Shown one piece after another: positions 1-11,737 of a stretch of DNA of 64,000 nucleotides. How positions within the stretch are numbered: the stretch's first letter is position 1; each line of letters starts with the position of its first letter. Both the position numbers and the translations under genes were made by a program. The notes beneath the pieces were generated by a model that was not told the origin of the DNA, did no database searches, and worked only from the letters and a program-made list of their open reading frames with translations. The stretch spans positions 15,124,640 through 15,188,639 of the forward strand of contig NC_079977.1 of assembly GCF_029852145.1 (NCBI RefSeq), written 5' to 3'. Source of the stretch: Microplitis mediator (lineage: Eukaryota > Arthropoda > Insecta > Hymenoptera > Braconidae).

Positions 1-669
1 GCCTTAATTTGTTCGACTTTGAATAAAAATGGAACGTCTTTTATCAGTAGTATAGTCAAAAGTCTAGCGATCTTCGAGCAATTATATCAATGAATCTTCG
101 GTAATAGCCCGTTTTACCCAAAAATTAGCTTACCGTCTACGAATGATTTATTTCCTAAGGTAGATAAGGTTTTCTTTGTCATCTGGCTGCATGGTCACGG
201 ATCCAAGCGTTGCCAATTTTCTAGTGCGAAGATTGTAATGGGCACGACGTTCGTCAATCACAAGAGAAATGAGCACTGCCCCTACCACTACATGAAGTCC
301 TGAATACGATGCCGTCTTGTATCAAGACGTCATCGTAATCAGGGCTCAGCGTTACAGGACCCTAAGAGCCTTCCAATCCTTTGTTCTACATAGATCACTA
401 TAGCCTGCTGCCGCACAAGTGACAACGGGCAGGAAGTTACTCCTCTAAATAGTGAACATAGCCAGAAAGCGCAATCCCCATTCAGTCCATGCAAGACGGT
501 GTAAACGACCAAAAGTTTTATTTAATTTCGCACACCTTGTCTTTAGAGTGTACCCCTAGGTATCTAACGTTCTTTTTGTTTTTCCTATAACGATTTCCGG
601 TGGCTTTAAATCATTCTTAAGCTTTCTCTGTCTCTTTGCTTCGTAGGGGTACGGACCGTTGTCCTTGTG
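1..669 (-). pseudogene. LINE reverse transcriptase C-terminal remnant (continuation of 1821-2150)
   Basis: On the minus strand, PPEIVIGKTKR near 560-600 is followed, in a shifted frame at 521-562, by YLGVHSKDKVCEIK. YLGV is the hallmark of the reverse transcriptase thumb/C-terminal part in non-LTR elements. Further along the minus strand, near 217-256, DERRAHYNLRTRK resembles the C-terminal region of R1-type elements. Several stops and frameshifts are present. The element probably extends beyond position 1. The GC content is clearly higher than in the flanking DNA. Confidence 0.7.
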
Positions 670-1820
670 CACGGAAAGAAATTTTTCGCGGATACCACTA
701 TGCTGTATGGTCGATTCCAGCATACTGTATGGTAGCAAGGATTTTTTCATTCGTTTAAAAATTGTATGTATAGATGATTTGACCATACAGGAATGGTAAC
801 ATTCACAATAATCATGGCGTATGAGTCTATGCCAGTATGGGCGTCAGGCCCATACTGCTTGGTGGTATCTACAATGCTTCTGGCAGATAACCCTATTCAA
901 TATTGTAAAATTACGTATGCTTATATTGCAGTAGTACCAAAGTTAATTGAAGTCAAAACATAGGTTATGTGTGGTTATAGATTGAAATATATTATCTATG
1001 AATATTATAAATTATAAGATTAAACCCAATATTTATAAGTAGAGAAATATATAAGAACATAATATTAATGATAAATCTATGTTATTAATATTAATTATTT
1101 TCAATATAAACTATATGATTTTTTTTATTCCCGATTGAAATCAATTTATACCAATTAAAAATTCTCGATGGGATTCAGCGGAAATGAACATATGATAAAA
1201 ATGTTCTGAAATATATTAATTGCTTTAAATAATAAAAATATATCTTTTAGAAAAATTAATTTTTAAATTATGAGGCATTATTTCTTGTAAAATTTAAAAG
1301 ATAAATAAGGAAATAAACTATTAATAGTTTTCCTGGAGGAAATTTTCCGGACTTTTATCTGAAAAACTCTGAAAAAGTCTTTAGAACTTTGAAAAAGTTT
1401 TTAGAACTGTAGGACTGAGTTTTTTAGAGAAAATTCCGAAAAATTTCCACCAGGGATAATTTCTTTTTCAAATTTATTTATTTATGATTTCTTTTTTAAT
1501 TTGATTAATGTACAGCATTATTGACGTTAATAAAGATTATATAAAAAAATTAGCAACTACATTTACGCATTGATGGTAATCCGATAGTGTATTGACTACT
1601 CCACAAAGATCTATTGTGACGCAGCCTAGTGGCATTGCCGTTTCTTCAATGTAGTATGAGACTCAAGCCCATACTGATATTGTCTATCCCGCTATACAGA
1701 CATGTAAACTACGCAAAGATTTTTATACTATACAGTATAGTAGATAGCGCCATACTTATGGTACTGGCTGCAATACTATAATAAGAGTATGGCGATAAGC
1801 ACCATACATTTCTTTCCGTG
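670..1820. mobile_element. CACGGAAAGAA foldback element with CATACTG repeats, inserted in the LINE
   Basis: The terminal inverted repeats are CACGGAAAGAA (670-680) and TTCTTTCCGTG (1810-1820). The inner arms carry alternating forms of GTATGG / CCATACTG (680-870 and 1640-1810). The middle is AT-rich and non-coding. It interrupts the minus-strand LINE and itself carries a smaller inverted-repeat insertion at 1332-1454. A second member of the family is at 33871-34411. No transposase is present, so it would be non-autonomous. Confidence 0.7.
1332..1454. mobile_element. short nested MITE
   Basis: About 123 bp bounded by CCTGGAGGAAATTTTCCGGA and its imperfect complement TCCGAAAAATTTCCACCAGG. It is nested inside the foldback element at 670-1820 and non-coding. 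Confidence 0.55.
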
Positions 1821-2150
1821 TGGACCGCGTCAGGTGTACTCTCTCTTGAGGAATATCGCTTTGGCCTTGGCTTCCGACAGCATAAGTTTTGTGAAGCGAC
1901 ACTATTCCAGTATGAAATCTACAATTACTTGAGCTTTTCTCTCAATATCGGCATAAGAGGTGCTTTCTATGATGACAAGGAGGTCGTATGCATTGACTGC
2001 AAATTCACTCTGGTGTTCTGTTGCACGCGATTGATGAAGGATATGCCTCTCCTACTCGAGAGAGAGACTGTTGTTGGCTCGCCTGGGCTTTATCGGCTGC
2101 GCCTCACAAGCCTTTACGCCTCCTGCCGTGGCTCGTGAAATTTTGTCTAA
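1821..2150 (-). pseudogene. non-LTR retrotransposon reverse transcriptase fragment (R1/Jockey-like)
   Basis: Read on the minus strand, a GC-richer block contains a decayed YADD-region motif, AYDLLVIIE, at 1965-1991 (one Ala-Asp pair appears lost). It is followed by DIERKAQ and, after a stop, KLMLSEAKAKAIFLKRE. That order (catalytic motif, helix, then a Leu/Ser...K..A.FLK segment) is typical of the reverse transcriptase of R1/Jockey-superfamily LINEs. In-frame stops show it is dead. The fragment continues in the block at 1-669 after removal of the inserted foldback element. The clade assignment is inference, and a plain LINE call is safer. Confidence 0.72.
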
Positions 2151-3034
2151 GTCTGAGTCTCCATACTTTTATGAATGTGTAATTCTGCATAATATTTGTC
2201 GATTCCCGTCAAAAATCTGATATGTGTACTTTTTGTGTCAATAACGGTGATAAGTTTTTCATACATAAAATGTAGAACTAACATGAGTAAAATGGCTGGA
2301 GTAGATTATTTGTGCAAATCACGTACTATGCTAATAAATCTATGTAAAATATATAAAATCTTAAAATTGTATTAAGAAAAAAAGTCGATCTTTGATACTG
2401 GATAAATTTCAACAAATTTTATTCTACACTTCAAAACTAAAAGTGCATTTGACAAAACTGTGTCTATTATGCAGATGAAATCAATTATTGTATTTTAAAT
2501 CTGATCAATAAATTAAGTGTTAAATTTAAATCTTATGTATATTTAAGTAAAACGTGTCTGAGTTATTCAATTTAATAATGCCGAAATTTTTCTATGTGTG
2601 GTTTAATTCTGACTCTCGTATTTTCTGGATCCACAAATAAACTCTAAAAGTTTCTAAGTTAGGCTAGGCAGCTAATATATACTATTGAGTAGAAATTGAG
2701 GAAAAAATAATTTTCGAGCAGAAAAAGCGTTGAATGGAAATGAAATCAGTTTGAAATACATTTTTGAGGACAGAAAACCGATTTTTTTCTACTCAAGAGG
2801 GTTTAATGTTTGCTTAGGTCAATGGAAATATGGTATCTACCATCATTTTATATGTGGCTTCATCATTAATTTAAGAGCACGCAAATCCCAAGGATATAAA
2901 AATAATTTGGTTTATGGAAACAGACGTGACACCCATGTCCAAGAGATATGAGTTAATTTATCGACATTTATACGCACAGCCTCTCCATACACTATGTATA
3001 CTTACACATTAACGTAAAATACAAAAACATGTTT
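2151..3034. other. AT-rich intergenic sequence
   Basis: I see no gene, RNA or recognisable repeat. Short open frames here have no recognisable domain. Confidence 0.6.
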
Positions 3035-4135
3035 AACTTCCCGCTAAGAAAATCGAAGATTTTCGAAAAAATTCTGCAAGTTATTTGTTTCATCCTGATT
3101 TTCAAAAATCGAGTTTTCAGCAGATGTCGACGTTTGAAGGTCCTCGGATGGTGTTTTGATATTTTTAGAGAGATGTCTGTTTGCGTGTATGTATAAATGT
3201 GTGTGTGAGTGTGTGTGGTTGTAAGCCTCTCATATCTTTTTAACGAATGTTCTTGCAGCAAATGAAAGAGTTCTTCTGAATTTAGATTTTCAATAAATTT
3301 GAGATTATTTAGTCAAAGAGATTCTACGATATTTAAGAAATACGAAAAAACAATTTTTTTTTCGTTTTTTCTAGATATTTCAAAACCTTGTCAAAACGAT
3401 CAATTCTAAAAGTAAATCAGATCTAGAACGTAATAAAAGCTTTGATTGCCACAAAAAAAATATGGGCGTCGGTTAACCCAGCGGGCCAGCCCCAAAACTT
3501 CCCGCTGTTTTCGAGCTCAAGGAGCTTGAAAACAGTACTGTGAATATATTTTCGAGCTCGATAATGCTATTACCTGCGATTATTCTTTATGAGCTTATCA
3601 AGCTCAACCAAGTTACGTTTTTTGCTAAAATTGGATAAGTTAAGAATTGAAAATTATTAATGAAGAAGCGGTTTTAAAATTTTTATTCTCGATTGTGTTC
3701 AATGAAATGAACGTATCGAGGCATAAATCAATGTCAGTGATTAAGATCAAGACTTAAGTGAGTTTTGACTTAGGTCAGAGCAATAATATATGAAATATCC
3801 GAGAAAAATATTAAAAACTGAGTTTTCTCAATTTCTTGCTGATAATTTGATTGAACTAAAGAACGAGTGAGATGTCATTATATGATGATCGACAGAGACT
3901 ATAAAGAAGAGAGTTGGTATGATTTCAGACACATTCAGTATATTATATTTTGATTTATCCGGAAAAAATAACATTTTATGTTATTTTTTTTAACTTTTCA
4001 GCGCTGATATCTTTTGAAATAATAAACCGATTTTGACGTTTGAGGTGGCAATCGGTGCGTTTTGTTGAATTCTAGCGCTGATAAAAATTTGAAATTGATC
4101 CATTCAGCCGTTTCGAAGATATTTGAAAAAAACCT

Positions 4136-4775
4136 CCGGGTCAAAAATAAAACTTGATTTAGACTTGGTTTACCAAGTCGAAATTTGGAGCCGTTTTTCA
4201 TAAGACAAACTCGACTTTTTTTACGGAGGTATGAAATATATTAAGTTTTCGCCTTGGTTTAGACTTAACTGGCTTACTTAGTCACGATTTAAGACGAAAA
4301 AGTTGAAATCAAGTCGAAATCGACTTGGTTTAGACTTATTCGACTTAAATTTTAAGACGAAAAAGTCAAGATCAAGTCGAAATTGACTTGGTTTAGACTT
4401 ATTCGACTTAAAATGTAAGGCGAAAAAGTCTAAATCAAGTCGAAACTGACTTGATGTAGGCTTATTCGACTTACATTATAAGTCAAAAAAGTCAGAACTA
4501 AGTTGAAATAATGTTTATATATTAAGGCGAAAGTAAGACGAATAAATGACTTTTTTTCGACTTGGTTTAACAAGTCAAAAGTAATGTGAATGACTATCGT
4601 GCTCAAAGTAAAGACGAATAAGTTGAAACTAAGATGAAAAAAGTTCAAAAAGTTGAAAAAAATTAAATTTAAGTCGAAAAAGTCGAGATCTTATCAAAAA
4701 ATCGTCGGCAAATCGATAACTTCAAAAGATAATAAGGCGAAGTGAGCCTGAATCAAGTTTTATTTTTGACCCGGG
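4136..4775. repeat. AAGTCGA-type tandem repeat element with GTCAAAAATAAAACTT ends
   Basis: The termini are CCGGGTCAAAAATAAAACTT and its complement AAGTTTTATTTTTGACCCGG. The interior repeats variants of 'cttggtttagacttattcg' and 'aagacgaaaaagtc', separated by about 60 bp. It is a palindrome-rich minisatellite element. A 178 bp relative follows at 5536-5713. Confidence 0.7.
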
Positions 4776-5088
4776 CCGTTTTTCACCGTTTCTTTCTCCA
4801 ACGATATCTCGCAAACAAATTAACCGATTAAGATGGTTGAGGTTGCATTCAACGCGACTTATAAAGCTCTAGAGCTGATTAGATTTTGATGTCGATCGTT
4901 CAAGTCGTTTCTGACAAATCACTAACAAACTAAAAAAAAAAATTTTTTTTTTCGTAATTTGCAAATATTTTTGCGTCTACTTGATCAAATGATCTGAAAT
5001 TTTCAGGAAAGTTGATGGCCAACAAGCTCTTTCGATTGCCGTCTTAACCATCCAAATCGGTTCATTAGTTAAAAAGTTATAGACCGGT

Positions 5089-5265
<177 letters not shown>

Positions 5266-5535
5266 ACATCCGGACATCATTCTTAAAATAGTCAGAATAG
5301 CTTCCTAGGATCTCAAAACGTCGACATCTGATGAAATTCCGATTTTCGCAAATCGGGGTGAAAACAATAACTTCCCGAATTTTTCGAATATCGTCGATTT
5401 TCTTAGCGAGAAGTTAAAAACGTTTCAATCGGCTAATTCGTTCTAGAGATATCGTCAACGAAAGAATTAAAAAAATCGTTTTTTTTTTTTTTTTTTTTTC
5501 GTTTTTCTCAAATATTTTAGAAACTATTAAATCAG

Positions 5536-5713
5536 CCCGGGTCAAAAATAAAACTTGGTTTAGACTTGGTCGTCTTAAATCGTGACTAAGTAAGACCAGT
5601 TAAATCAAAACCAAGGCGAGTTGTGTGAGTTCGCCTTAGTTTCGACTTAACTGGTCTTACTTAGTCACGATTTAAGACGACCAAGTCTCAACCAAGTTTT
5701 ATTTTTGACCAGG
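5536..5713. mobile_element. 178 bp near-perfect foldback with GTCAAAAATAAAACTT ends
   Basis: The left half, starting CCCGGGTCAAAAATAAAACT, is mirrored by the right half ending TTATTTTTGACCAGG. Inner arms such as GTCTTAAATCGTGACTAAGT pair with ACTTAGTCACGATTTAAGAC. The whole unit could fold into one hairpin. Confidence 0.8.
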
Positions 5714-6420
5714 GAGTCAATTTTAAATTCTAATCAACTCTAAAACTCCGTAAGCTGCATCGATTGCTGCATTCAATCAAAGCTGGAACAATCGTTCAAG
5801 AGATTTCGATGTCGAAATAATATTAAAAAAATTTTTTTCCCTCTAAATAATTCTTGGCGTTAGAGGCTGAAAAACCACTTCCAATGTTTCTCCAAACCTC
5901 ATAAACCGTTAATTAGATCGAAAGATATCAGCGATAAAAAATTAAAAAATTAACAATTTACTTCATTTTTGCCGGACAACGCTTTATGTAAATTATCATG
6001 TTTTGCCAAACTCACATCGGCACTTTGTCTTTATAACATTTTATGATCACCACATAAATTATTGCAATCGATTTGATAGCATTAAGAATATCATTAACAA
6101 AATTTTTGATAAATCACTGCTTTTAACATTTTCTTCCAGATATTTCATATATTCACTTTTTGGTTTCATTCAATGTTTACGTAACTCTTCATCTTGATCA
6201 TTTCTATTAATTTCTGTCGAAAAACGTTGAATGAATCAAGCATAATCGTGAGCAAAATGTTAAAATTTTTGTAAACTGTAATGTGTTTTTTTTTATTGTA
6301 AATGAAACCATTTTTTAAAGTAATAAATTACACAGCAAAGGATACTTAACAAAAGCAAGAAATCGAAAAACGGAAGTTCAAATTTTTTTATTGGTTTAAA
6401 TTTGTGTACAGAATAATCTC
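5714..6420. other. AT-rich sequence with AACTTCCCGC-family fragments
   Basis: Around 5715-5940 there are degenerate pieces of the body of the AACTTCCCGC family ('attcaatcaaagctggaac' type sentences recur in its copies). The rest is AT-rich and featureless. Confidence 0.45.
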
Positions 6421-6740
6421 GGGGATACTATGCACACACCACTCGTCATTGAGAGTCTAGTCGGGCTGATAAATAGTAGCAGGTCCTGCGCTCGTCTAGT
6501 CTGACATATACAGCGCATCTGTGAAACATGACAGAGTTATATACCTTAATGCACGAAAAACTTGAGTACTTGTCCCTTGAGGGGATATGAGGGGTAGAAA
6601 CGCTTGCTCGCGCCCCCTTGTTCAATAATATACCAGGGTGTTCGCTATTATCATTATAATCGTGGACCGATGCGCTGATCAGCTGTATTGTTAGTGCCAA
6701 ATGGTGGCTGGTGTACTGTTGTATCGGATATCTACTGAGG
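6421..6740. other. GC-richer repeat-free island upstream of kn
   Basis: More balanced base composition than its surroundings and no recognised repeat. It shares the string ACTATGCAC.CACCACTCGTC with 47912-47932 in intron 2. A minus-strand frame of 84 codons here has no recognisable domain. It may be regulatory. Confidence 0.3.
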
Positions 6741-9430
6741 AGGTAGCATAATATTTAATAATACAATAGGTACGTTTCGAGAACATATATATATTATATA
6801 TATGGAATGGGACGCCTTAAAATCATTGTTCAGAAAAAAATAACCCCACATTTTACTGATTATCTTAATTATGTTTTATTTAGTATAACAAAGTATTGGT
6901 TTTTCTTGAAGTTCATACAAATTTTCACAATATGATTATTAAAAAATGTCTGATATAGACAGTAATTTATGACACCAGAAAATATCTTCAAACCAAAATT
7001 TTGTTAAGAATTAATCAGGATTTCTATAGTTAATATTCACAAGAACGCAAAAGAAAGGCCCAACTCTTTTCATTATTTCAATATCTTTCAAGCTACACAA
7101 TAAAAGGATACGTGAAAATTTACAAAGATCGATTGTCAAGCGAACGGTTTTCACTCATTCATATGTTATTTTAAGATTTACGTAGTTTGTGTAGAAGAAG
7201 TTACACATATAAATGTTGAAATTAATGCGAACGAATGTTTAACGTCTCGATGATCTAATGATTGATTTTAACACACTTAGATGTTATTCTATAACACTGT
7301 AAAAGTAATGATTCCACTATCTATTTTTGTGTTACTTCAACACATTTCTTGAAAGTATCTTTTACATTCTTTAATACAAAATTAAAGTAAATAAAGTGAT
7401 AAAAATTAAAGCGTTGAATTTTTAAAACTTTTGTGTACAAATACAATACACTGTTACTATTTTGTTTGAATACTGTAATTAATTGATTCAAAACTCTAAT
7501 CAGCTCTGGACTTCGTTGGAAAAAGGTATAATAAAAAATTGTTTTGTTCAAATATTTCTTATGCGACAAACCGATGAATTTCAAAAATAACAATTTGGCT
7601 TATTTTCAAAGACCACTCATAATCAAATGTACCATTAATTTCAGAAATATTGTCAACAAAATATTGAAAAATTAATTTTTTTCTGAACTTTACTTAGATA
7701 TTTTATACTTTGGCGTTCTGATATATTGTAAATCTACTTACACTTGTCATTTCAGTCTTTTACATTTATTTCTTTCGAAGCTTTTTTGTTGAATCAAAAG
7801 GATAATCGTATATACAAATATTCAGAGGTTGCGTGTCTTAATTATTTATGATTTTTTGAATTTAAATAGACTGAGGCAAGAAATTAGTTTTTTGGAGCTC
7901 GAAGAGTTTAAAAAGACAAATGTAACAAAGAGTATTGTCAAGCACAAAGAGCTTGAAGACAGAGGGAAATCCTGATGCTGGTCAACCGTTTTTTAGATTT
8001 TTCTTTCTATACACAGATATAATTGATAAATTATCAGTTTTTGAATTAGGACCAAAAAAAAAAAAAATTTTACCTAAAAACCAAACAACCTATTATACAA
8101 ATATATATAATCAATCGACGTGTTTACAATATTGAAAATATCTTTATGTAATCCTTCCATAACTTTTTTTTAACTATTACAATTTATCATCAATTTATAT
8201 TTCATTTTAAAAGACTCAAAAAGTTTTTCTTCTACAGAATTGCGCATTCAAAAATTTAAATATCTAGTCTACAATGACCGATAGTCAACAGAGAATATTT
8301 AGTGCAACGTAGACACTTGAAAATTGAAAAATAGTATATTATCGAATGAACAAGTGCAACAAACTTGTTTATACAAAATTTTCGGGCACTTCTATTCATG
8401 GCACATGTTTCCAATGCTTTCTTTTACATATGTATGGGGATGCTACCCCCTAAGTATCACATATGTCAGATATTCTTTAGGGAGATTTCGTTGCTGTGTA
8501 CATCAAAATATACATTGTACATGAGTGTGTTCTTACTCCAAACAATAATACTCTCTACAATATCATCGATATTATTATAAATCTTCAGTTTTATATTAAT
8601 AGTATGCAATATAAATAATTCAGTTGATCGGTTAATTAACAGAAGGAACAAAACTTATAACATGTTTAAGGAAATGGGTCATAAAGACATCATATTCATC
8701 AACTATAAATGGTGACGGTGAATCGCTAGTTTTAGTGTGTTATTCATCCAGAAGCATTGTATCAGACTATATAAATTTTAAGGCTTGTTTACATGCTTCC
8801 ATTATAAAATCTAGAAAATCAAATATCACCTAAGAGTGTGTGAAAAGCAGCTTGTGTTTTTACAAAAGAGATCGGGCAAGTTAATTCGACTGGGTATCAG
8901 TGCGGTCAATTTAAAACTTTCAATAACGAAAGCAAGGTGTCTTATTGGCTTCGCTCTTCCCAATAGATATACTACATATATATTGGTCATACAAATAAAT
9001 ATAAAGACTTAAATTCGAATATTATTAACATGGAGTAGTAACAGGCTTAACAGCTCTACATAATCCAAGTAAAATGTACAGGGCGCAACGAATACTATTG
9101 AGACGTATGTGTGTATGTACCGACCCTTATGATTGTAATTGAATTTCACTCAATGCACCGATGTTCATTTGACATCATTTAACGTTACAGGGGTCTTAAC
9201 ATTGAAACCACAACACTGCTCGTAATCTTATTGAATTAATCAGGTATCTAATAATAAAATATATTTTATTGTTATAGCTTATATACATGCTTATATATAT
9301 TTAAGTGAAGCCTACGTATATAAACTACTGCTACTGATGTCTTGATACAGTACAGTATTATAGCCATAAGGAAGCAATGTTACAGACTGTTGAGCAGCAA
9401 AGAGAGCTGTCATATATCACAGATGTCATA
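6741..9430. other. AT-rich intergenic sequence, no feature seen
   Basis: Long AT-rich stretch without a convincing coding region, RNA or repeat with defined ends. Confidence 0.55.
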
Positions 9431-9436
9431 TATATA

Positions 9437-9524
<88 letters not shown>
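9430..9524. repeat. (TA)n(TG)n microsatellite
   Basis: A short TA run leads into about 42 TG units ending at 9524. I do not see the body of any named element around it. Confidence 0.95.
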
Positions 9525-9525
<1 letters not shown>

Positions 9526-10465
9526 ATCTTGCATAATGTAGCAGTAGAGCTAAAATCTAATAATAAAGTACAAACTACAAAAAAAAAATTATTACATTGT
9601 AGAATCAACAAACTAAAATAAATGATTCAAAAACAAAAATTTTGATCAAGTGCAAAGTAAATTTATTAATTCGAATAAATAAATTTGGGATAGCAGTGAG
9701 ATATTTATATGTTTTTCTCTTTTGTAAATTTGTACAAGGAAAAAAAATTATTTAAAAAAAAAAAATGATTCCTTGCGAGTGAAAATAAAAAACTGTCTCA
9801 ACAATGATTTAGAGATGTAAATGCGGAGAGCAGAAAATTAAAGAAGGGAGGATTAAATTACCCGGCACAAAACGCATTATACCTCATCTTGATAGACTTT
9901 ATTTTCGCGTACTACCTCATCAAAGTTCAGAAGTTCTTTTTTTTTTTTTTTTTTTTAAGTTAATATAACAGGTTCAAACTGGTAAATATATTTAAAAGAC
10001 ACTACTAAAATACAGACAAAACTTTTTCTACAACAAAATACATATATTGCAATTCGTAGTAGATTATTTTCTTTCGTTTGTCGTCCCTCATTCTGAATTT
10101 ACAATCGCAACCAATCTACTATAAATTTATTCAAACAAATTCTATAATTACTTTCACAGCAGTATTTTTGTGCAGGTGTTGTTTACAATAAGATTTATTG
10201 CGCTAATTTTTGTAGCAATCATAAGTATTCGATCGATATTAATTATTCGGTATACCCGGGAAAAAATTTTATCATTTTTTAAATTTCATAAAATTTCACT
10301 AATGAAATTTCATGAGATTTTATGCTGAAAATGGCCTGATAAAATTTTATGAAAATTGATAAAATCTTAAAAAATTCCGTAACATTGTCGTCAGCATTTA
10401 TTTTTTGAAAAAAATATTAGATTACGAAAAAAAAATTGCAATTAGATCTTAAACATTAATCTGAT
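9525..10465. other. AT-rich sequence with a small foldback near 10256-10384
   Basis: Homopolymer A/T tracts are frequent. Between 10256 and 10384, repeated forms of AAAATTTTATCA and TGATAAAATTTTATG give a small palindromic repeat starting CCCGGGAAAAAATT. Otherwise nothing recognisable. Confidence 0.45.
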
Positions 10466-11096
10466 CCCGAGTCAAAATTTAACTTCGCTTTAAGTACTCA
10501 ATACACTTAAATGTTCCTATTTTAGTACTTGAAATTCTTGAGTAGACCTAAATTAGTATTTTCCATACTTCATACTCTTATTAGGTCCTAAGGATTCTAA
10601 AAAATCAAAATTTAACATCTTTTAAGAACCTATAAAAACTATTCGTTATCATTGGGTAGGATGAATTCTAAACTTTTTAATTAAAACCTAAGTATCCTAA
10701 ATATCCTAAATATAAATAATCGTCAACTCCCATATAAGTTCATTAAATTCTATGTTACTTTTTTTCTAATTTAACATCTCTCAGTAAACCTAATTAAACC
10801 CTATGAGTATTCTATACGCTAAATAGCTCCTAAAGATTTTATAACAGAAAAAGATCATCTTTTTTTTCGAATCTAAAGGAACTATTTATTCTTATTAAGT
10901 CCTATAAAATCTTTCATCAGAGATCAGTTAAGACCTATAAGTTTTATTTTTGACCCGGGCATTTTTTCCCGTAACTGACATCTAGAGGTTTTATATAGGA
11001 GTTGTTTTTCTATAGATAATAAGTACTCAGTAAGTTTTTTTCGTTCTTAATTTTAGAATTTCTAGGTACTAGAAAGGTTTAAAATTTCGACTCGGG
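10466..11096. mobile_element. CCCGAGTC-ended foldback element
   Basis: The left end CCCGAGTCAAAATTTAAC is matched by the right end AAAATTTCGACTCGGG. An internal second end, AAGTTTTATTTTTGACCCGG at 10939-10958, links it to the GTCAAAAATAAAACTT elements. The right part (10964-11096) is an inverted copy of 22736-22870. The interior is rich in CCTAA/TTAGG-like words around 'aacctaagtatcctaa'. Non-coding. Confidence 0.6.
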
Positions 11097-11737
11097 TATT
11101 CATTGTATGTAAGTCTAACAAAGTACGTACTGCTCACCGTTTTGAGATTGAGAGAATAAAAAAAATGAATTATTCTGTATTCTATATATTTTTAAAAAAA
11201 CCAACATACTCAATGACACATTTATTTCATAATGTAAAAGCGTTTCAAATTGTCTGTATTAATGTTCTTAAAAGTCTTTCAAGGGTAACTGTAATATGCT
11301 TTAGATAAGGAATAAAAAAAAAGTACGTAAAATACGGTAATTAAATTTTGCGAAAAAATTGATTGTAACAAGTCGTAAATATTGAACGCGGCATTTTCCG
11401 CATCAAAAAACTTTATATGTGAAAAAATATACTTAAAAATCTATGAATATTATAATGTGATATATTGCACAGTATATAAAATAACATCTATATTTTGGCC
11501 GTATTAATTTATGATAATATATCGAAGTTTGACTTCCGTATAGGTCACCACACCGATCGGTCTACAATAGCCACAAATTTTGACTCATAACTCTTATAAC
11601 TAAAGACAATACATGAAATTCACCGGCAAGACCGTTATTTAGACTCCAATTAATCATGATACGTGCACACAGTTGGCGCTCGTTACGATCGTGTATTCGT
11701 TGATTTATCATCTATCAATAACTCAATTAAAATTAAA
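11097..11737. other. AT-rich intergenic sequence
   Basis: No gene or defined repeat seen. Confidence 0.5.

Noticed and set aside
1..540. First impression of a ribosomal RNA fragment from the GC-rich start of the window
   Set aside because: The minus strand gives reverse transcriptase motifs (YLGV, DERRAHYNLRTRK) and no conserved rRNA blocks could be recognised.
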